In this document: in pieces, positions 7,837 to 10,569 of the stretch
How positions within the stretch are numbered: the first letter of the stretch is position 1
Layout of the letters: each line of letters begins with the position of its first letter
Assembly (NCBI GenBank): GCA_028290385.1
Contig: JAQGJZ010000226.1
Location: 1 to 10,569, forward strand
Source of the DNA: Enterovirga sp.
Lineage (GTDB): Bacteria > Pseudomonadota > Alphaproteobacteria > Rhizobiales > Beijerinckiaceae
DNA: 10,569 bases
Direction of reading: 5' to 3'
Translations under genes and position numbers: made by a program
Notes under the pieces: model-generated
Told to the model about the DNA's origin: nothing
Seen by the model: only the letters and a program-made list of their open reading frames with translations
The model's database searches: none

Positions 7837-7843
7837 TCTCCCT
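7837..7843 (-). promoter_or_regulatory. Ribosome-binding site deciding the mmsA start
   Basis: On the minus strand AGGGAGA lies seven bases upstream of the ATG at 7829. It argues against the longer open frame that reaches 7973 inside the neighbouring gene. Confidence 0.7.
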
Positions 7844-7869
7844 TTATCTTGTTGAATGGATGCGGCCGT

Positions 7870-8865
7870 TCAGGCCGCGCGTTCAAGGTCGAATTGGCCG
7901 GTCTTCCGAAACCGGGTGAGGTAGCCCGGAACGATCGCTTCGACCGCCTGGGGCATGATGCCGAGCCCTTCAAGGGTGCGGCCGTCGGCCTTCGCGGCCT
8001 CCGACACGATGTTGTCCGACCCGAGCAGCGCGATCTGGTCGCGGGTGAGCTTCAGCTCGTCCGGGAGCAGCCCGAGGGTCAGCGCGTCGGCGATCTCGAG
8101 GATGCGGGCCTGGATCCGGGCCGCCGCGTCCGGCAGGGCCACCACGGCGCGCTTCCGCTCGGTGACGGCCAGCACGTACTCGACCAGCTCGCGCAGGGTG
8201 CGGATTTCGGGGCCGCCCAGCTCGTAAGGCTGCCCGGGGCGCGCCTGTCCGTCGACCGCGCGCGCGATCGCCTCGGCGACATCGCCGGCCCAGACAGGCT
8301 GGAAGCGGGTGTCGGCGCCGGCGATCGGCAGAACCGGAAGCGCGCGGGCCAGGGCCGCGAAGCGGTTGAAGAAGGTGTCGCCCTGCCCGAACAGGACCGA
8401 GGGCCGCATGATCACGGCATCGGGCCGGGCGGCGGAGACGGCCTCCTCGCCCTGCGCCTTTGTGCGCGCATACACGGACGGGGACGACGCATCCGCCCCG
8501 ATTGCCGAGACGTGCACCAGGGGCAGCCCGGCCGGGGTCGCCTCCGCGACGAGCCGGGCCCCTTCCGCCTGCACCCACCCGAAGGTCTGGCGGCTGGTTT
8601 CGGTGAGAATGCCGACGCAGTTCACGACCGCGTCGGCCCGTTCGGTCGCGCGGGCTACGGAATCGGGATAGCGCAGGTTCGCCTGAACGAGCTGGATCTG
8701 CCCGACCACGCCGAGCGGCTGCAGAAAGAAGCCGAGATCAGGCCGGCGCACCGCGACGCGGATCCGGTAGCCCCGCTTGGCCAGCGCGCGGACGACATGG
8801 CGGCCGAGGAAGCCCGAGCCGCCGAACACGGTGACGAGCTTCGGGGATTGACGCATCGCGTCCAT
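7870..8865 (-). CDS. Complex I NDUFA9-like / NAD(P)-binding atypical SDR protein
   Basis: This 331-residue protein is of the atypical short-chain dehydrogenase type. The Rossmann motif GGSGFLG (15-21) is followed by RVAVRRPD (36-43), whose Arg residues suggest NADP(H). The strand-4 segment NCVGIL (82-87), Ser120 and a YxxxK pair (Tyr132, Lys136) are present. The set VFGGSGFLGRHVV, NCVGIL and MRPSVLFGQGD matches the NDUFA9-like family. In mitochondria and some alphaproteobacteria this family supplies an accessory, non-redox NADPH-binding subunit of respiratory complex I. No other nuo gene is nearby, so the complex I role is inferred from the family only. A sugar-nucleotide epimerase-like enzyme is the alternative. 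Starts at 8865 or 8856 are both possible; neither has a strong ribosome-binding site. It lies between the Bug and mmsA genes on the same strand. Confidence 0.85.
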   Translation of the reverse strand: MDAMRQSPKLVTVFGGSGFLGRHVVRALAKRGYRIRVAVRRPDLGFFLQPLGVVGQIQLVQANLRYPDSVARATERADAVVNCVGILTETSRQTFGWVQAEGARLVAEATPAGLPLVHVSAIGADASSPSVYARTKAQGEEAVSAARPDAVIMRPSVLFGQGDTFFNRFAALARALPVLPIAGADTRFQPVWAGDVAEAIARAVDGQARPGQPYELGGPEIRTLRELVEYVLAVTERKRAVVALPDAAARIQARILEIADALTLGLLPDELKLTRDQIALLGSDNIVSEAAKADGRTLEGLGIMPQAVEAIVPGYLTRFRKTGQFDLERAA

Positions 8866-8886
8866 GGACGGAGACCCTGAACCCTG

Positions 8887-8907
8887 TTGCCCGTTCCCTT
8901 ACGGCAA
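8887..8907. repeat. Short hairpin between the Bug and NDUFA9-like genes
   Basis: TTG-CCGT pairs with ACGG-CAA with one bulged C around a TCCCTT loop, giving seven pairs. It lies in the 82-base gap after the Bug gene stop. It has no T-run, so it is only a weak candidate terminator or processing site. Confidence 0.25.
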
Positions 8908-8947
8908 GGCCGGGTCCCCTGGGAAGCGCCGAGTGCGGCCAAAACGC

Positions 8948-9934
8948 TCACTCCAGCTTGGCGGCCGAGACGCGCACCATCTCCTGCCACATCGGCCGCT
9001 CCCGGTGGGCGAGCTGCGTCACCTCCTCCGGCGGCGAGCCGAGCACCCGGGCCCCGGCGACTTGGAACCGCGCCTGCACGGACGGGTCCTTCGCGATCTC
9101 CTGCAGCGCCTGCGACAGCGTCTGGACGATCGCGGCGGGCGTCGCCTTGGGCACCACGAAGGCGGCCCAGGAGGTGACGACGAAATCCTCCATCCCGGCC
9201 TCCTTCATGGTGGGCACGTCCTTCAGGGTCGGCCAGCGGCTCGGGGACGTGACGGCCAGCGCCCGCATCTGTCCGGATTCGACGATGCTCATGTAGGAGG
9301 CGAGATTGTCGACCGCGAATTGCACGTCGCCCTTCAGGATGGCCGGGATGGTCGCGGCCGCGCCCCGGAACGGGACGTGCGTGCCCTTGATGCCGTTGCG
9401 GGTGCAGAACAGCGCGCCCGAGAGATGCGGCGTGGTGCCGACTCCGGGGCTGCCGTAGAAGATCCCGCCGTCGCGCGCCTTGGCCCAGGCGATGAACTCC
9501 GCGAGGGTCTTTGCCGGCACGTGTTCGGACGGCACCACGGCGACGTTGGGCAGTTCCCAGCTCATCGAGACGGGCGCGAGGTCCCGATCCGCATCCCACG
9601 ACATCTTCGCATAGAGATACTGATTGATGGAGAAGTGCCCGACCGTGGCGGACCCGATCGTGTAGCCGTCCGGCTCGCTCTTCGCGACGGCGTCGATCCC
9701 GACATTGCCGCCGGCTCCGGGCCGGTTCTCGATCACCCAGGTCCCGCCCAGCTTGTCCTTCAACCGTTCGCCCAGGATGCGGGTGAGCACGTCCGTCGAG
9801 CCGCCCGCCGGATACGGCACGATGATGCGCACCGGCTGCTTCGGCCATCCGTCCCCCTGCGCCAGGGCCGGGCGGGCGAGCCCACCGAGTGCCAGGCCGG
9901 CAAGCGCCGTCCTCCGGTTCAGAACCGTTGTCAT
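8948..9934 (-). CDS. Tripartite tricarboxylate transporter substrate-binding protein (Bug/TctC family), Tat-exported
   Basis: This 328-residue periplasmic binding protein belongs to the Bug family, which captures carboxylated compounds and normally hands them to TctA/TctB membrane subunits. A twin-arginine signal (NRRTALAGL, Arg7-Arg8) ends with likely cleavage after ALA (residues 23-25). Family motifs follow: VPYPAGGSTD (39-48), ENRPGAGGNVG (69-79), YGSPGVGT (160-167), HVPFRG (186-191) and AVDN (207-210). GGAGGAAA (9949-9942) lies seven bases before the ATG at 9934, so the start is firm. No tctA or tctB gene is visible, as is common for orphan Bug proteins. It lies 80 bases downstream of the PLP-enzyme gene, so the ligand may be a related hydroxy- or amino-acid, but this is a guess. 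Confidence 0.93.
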   Translation of the reverse strand: MTTVLNRRTALAGLALGGLARPALAQGDGWPKQPVRIIVPYPAGGSTDVLTRILGERLKDKLGGTWVIENRPGAGGNVGIDAVAKSEPDGYTIGSATVGHFSINQYLYAKMSWDADRDLAPVSMSWELPNVAVVPSEHVPAKTLAEFIAWAKARDGGIFYGSPGVGTTPHLSGALFCTRNGIKGTHVPFRGAAATIPAILKGDVQFAVDNLASYMSIVESGQMRALAVTSPSRWPTLKDVPTMKEAGMEDFVVTSWAAFVVPKATPAAIVQTLSQALQEIAKDPSVQARFQVAGARVLGSPPEEVTQLAHRERPMWQEMVRVSAAKLE

Positions 9935-9941
9935 CCGCGGG

Positions 9942-9968
9942 TTTCCTCCAGGCGTCTTGCTGCGCCTG
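9942..9968 (-). promoter_or_regulatory. Ribosome-binding site of the Bug gene with adjoining hairpin
   Basis: Read on the minus strand, CAGGCG (9968-9963), eight loop bases and CGCCTG (9954-9949) form a perfect 6-bp hairpin. Its last G is the first base of the Shine-Dalgarno GGAGG (9949-9945), and the ATG follows at 9934. The arrangement may hold the site exposed, modulate it, or be the remains of a terminator for the upstream gene. Confidence 0.4.
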
Positions 9969-10014
9969 CCGCGAGAGTAACGGGACGGAACGGCTCAGGT
10001 CGAGGGCAGGGGCC

Positions 10015-10569
10015 TCACCTGTTCCGGCCGCGCGCCGCGACCGCGATCTCGCCTACGATCTCGCCGCCACGGGTGGCGACCAGCCGGTCCGTCAGGTTCA
10101 CGACGGGGCAGACGTGGTTCGGCACGATGCCGACGAGTTCGCCGATGGCGATCGGCCTTGGGCAGGCGGAGAGATCGACGAAGCCGTGCTCCTCGGCGAG
10201 CGCGTGGATCACCGCGCCGGGATATTCACGCACGAGCCCATGCCCGGCGAGCCCGCCGAGGTCGCTCGTGAGCGTCTTGGAGCCGGCATCCAGGATGCCT
10301 CGGGCCGGCGTCGCCCGGCTCACGAGGGTCGACACGATCGTGAGCGCGCAATCGCCGAGGGTCGCGACGCCGGCCGCCATCATCATGCGGTCGTTGAAGA
10401 TGTAGGTGCCCGGCCGGTGCTCGGTCGCGCCGCGGATCTCACCCAGGTGGGCGAGGTTCGGCGTCCCCCCGGTCGACACGATGCGCGCCGATAGACCGAG
10501 TTCGGCGATCCCCCGCGTGGCGGCGTCGAGAAAGGCCTGGGTCTGCGGGAAGCGATCCTCAGGCGGGTA
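10015..10569 (-). CDS. D-threonine aldolase/D-serine dehydratase-like PLP enzyme, C-terminal part, cut by the window edge
   Basis: The frame is open from the right edge to TGA at 10017-10015, giving 184 residues of the C-terminal half. Family members are fold-III PLP enzymes of about 370-430 residues with an alanine-racemase-like barrel and a C-terminal D-serine-dehydratase domain. They act on D-beta-hydroxy-amino acids (aldol cleavage of D-threonine, or dehydration of D-serine or D-hydroxyaspartate). STGGTPN near the start of the visible part is typical of the end of the barrel. NHVCP (10119-10105) carries the His-x-Cys pair that binds the divalent metal. The PLP lysine would be in the missing part. 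A GTG at 10479 could mimic a start, but the homologous reading continues beyond it, so this is a window truncation. It is the most upstream visible gene of the minus-strand group ending with mmsA. Confidence 0.88.
   Translation of the reverse strand, partial: YPPEDRFPQTQAFLDAATRGIAELGLSARIVSTGGTPNLAHLGEIRGATEHRPGTYIFNDRMMMAAGVATLGDCALTIVSTLVSRATPARGILDAGSKTLTSDLGGLAGHGLVREYPGAVIHALAEEHGFVDLSACPRPIAIGELVGIVPNHVCPVVNLTDRLVATRGGEIVGEIAVAARGRNR

Noticed and set aside
8864-10405. 513-codon plus-strand frame opposite the Bug and PLP-enzyme genes
   Set aside because: It crosses two well-supported genes and the gap between them, with low-complexity Arg/Gly-rich content.
10015-10479. Independent 154-aa protein starting at GTG 10479
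   Set aside because: The frame and family similarity continue upstream to the window edge, so this is the C-terminal part of a longer enzyme.

Overview
The window is GC-rich (roughly two thirds G+C by eye), densely coded, and contains no rRNA, tRNA, CRISPR array, insertion sequence or phage gene that I can recognise. The gene content suggests a soil or plant-associated alphaproteobacterium of the Hyphomicrobiales, possibly Methylobacteriaceae. It includes Tat-exported OpgD/OpgG and Bug proteins, a fused TRAP permease, an NDUFA9-like protein, and small basic hypothetical proteins of a kind I associate with Methylobacterium and its relatives. The placement is an inference from family resemblance, not a search.

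Layout from left to right. (1) 1-1002, minus: the N-terminal part of a fused 4TM/12TM TRAP transporter permease that runs off the left edge. (2) 1193-2773, plus, divergent from it: a Tat-exported periplasmic glucan biosynthesis protein of the OpgD/OpgG family. (3) 4755-2780, minus: a two-gene unit in which a medium-chain zinc dehydrogenase is followed, with a one-base TGATG overlap, by a Gfo/Idh/MocA oxidoreductase. Its end lies six bases from the opgD end. (4) 4756-5175: about 420 bp with no convincing gene but with two overlapping inverted repeats. (5) 5176-6160, plus: four small genes, the last two overlapping by ATGA and the last resembling a degenerate XRE-type DNA-binding protein. (6) 10569-6333, minus: four genes in one direction, namely the 3' part of a D-threonine aldolase/D-serine dehydratase-like PLP enzyme, a Tat-exported Bug (TctC) solute-binding protein, an NDUFA9-like atypical SDR, and a CoA-acylating (methyl)malonate-semialdehyde dehydrogenase (mmsA/iolA type).

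Functionally the window is a mosaic of nutrient uptake (TRAP, Bug), sugar/polyol or acid oxidation (MDR dehydrogenase plus Gfo/Idh/MocA), amino acid or inositol catabolism (MmsA, D-hydroxy-amino-acid enzyme), and envelope glucan maintenance (OpgD). Gene families are assigned with good confidence, exact substrates are not. I do not see a clear undescribed system. The least explained parts are the overlapping dehydrogenase pair and the cassette of small genes with its structured upstream region.
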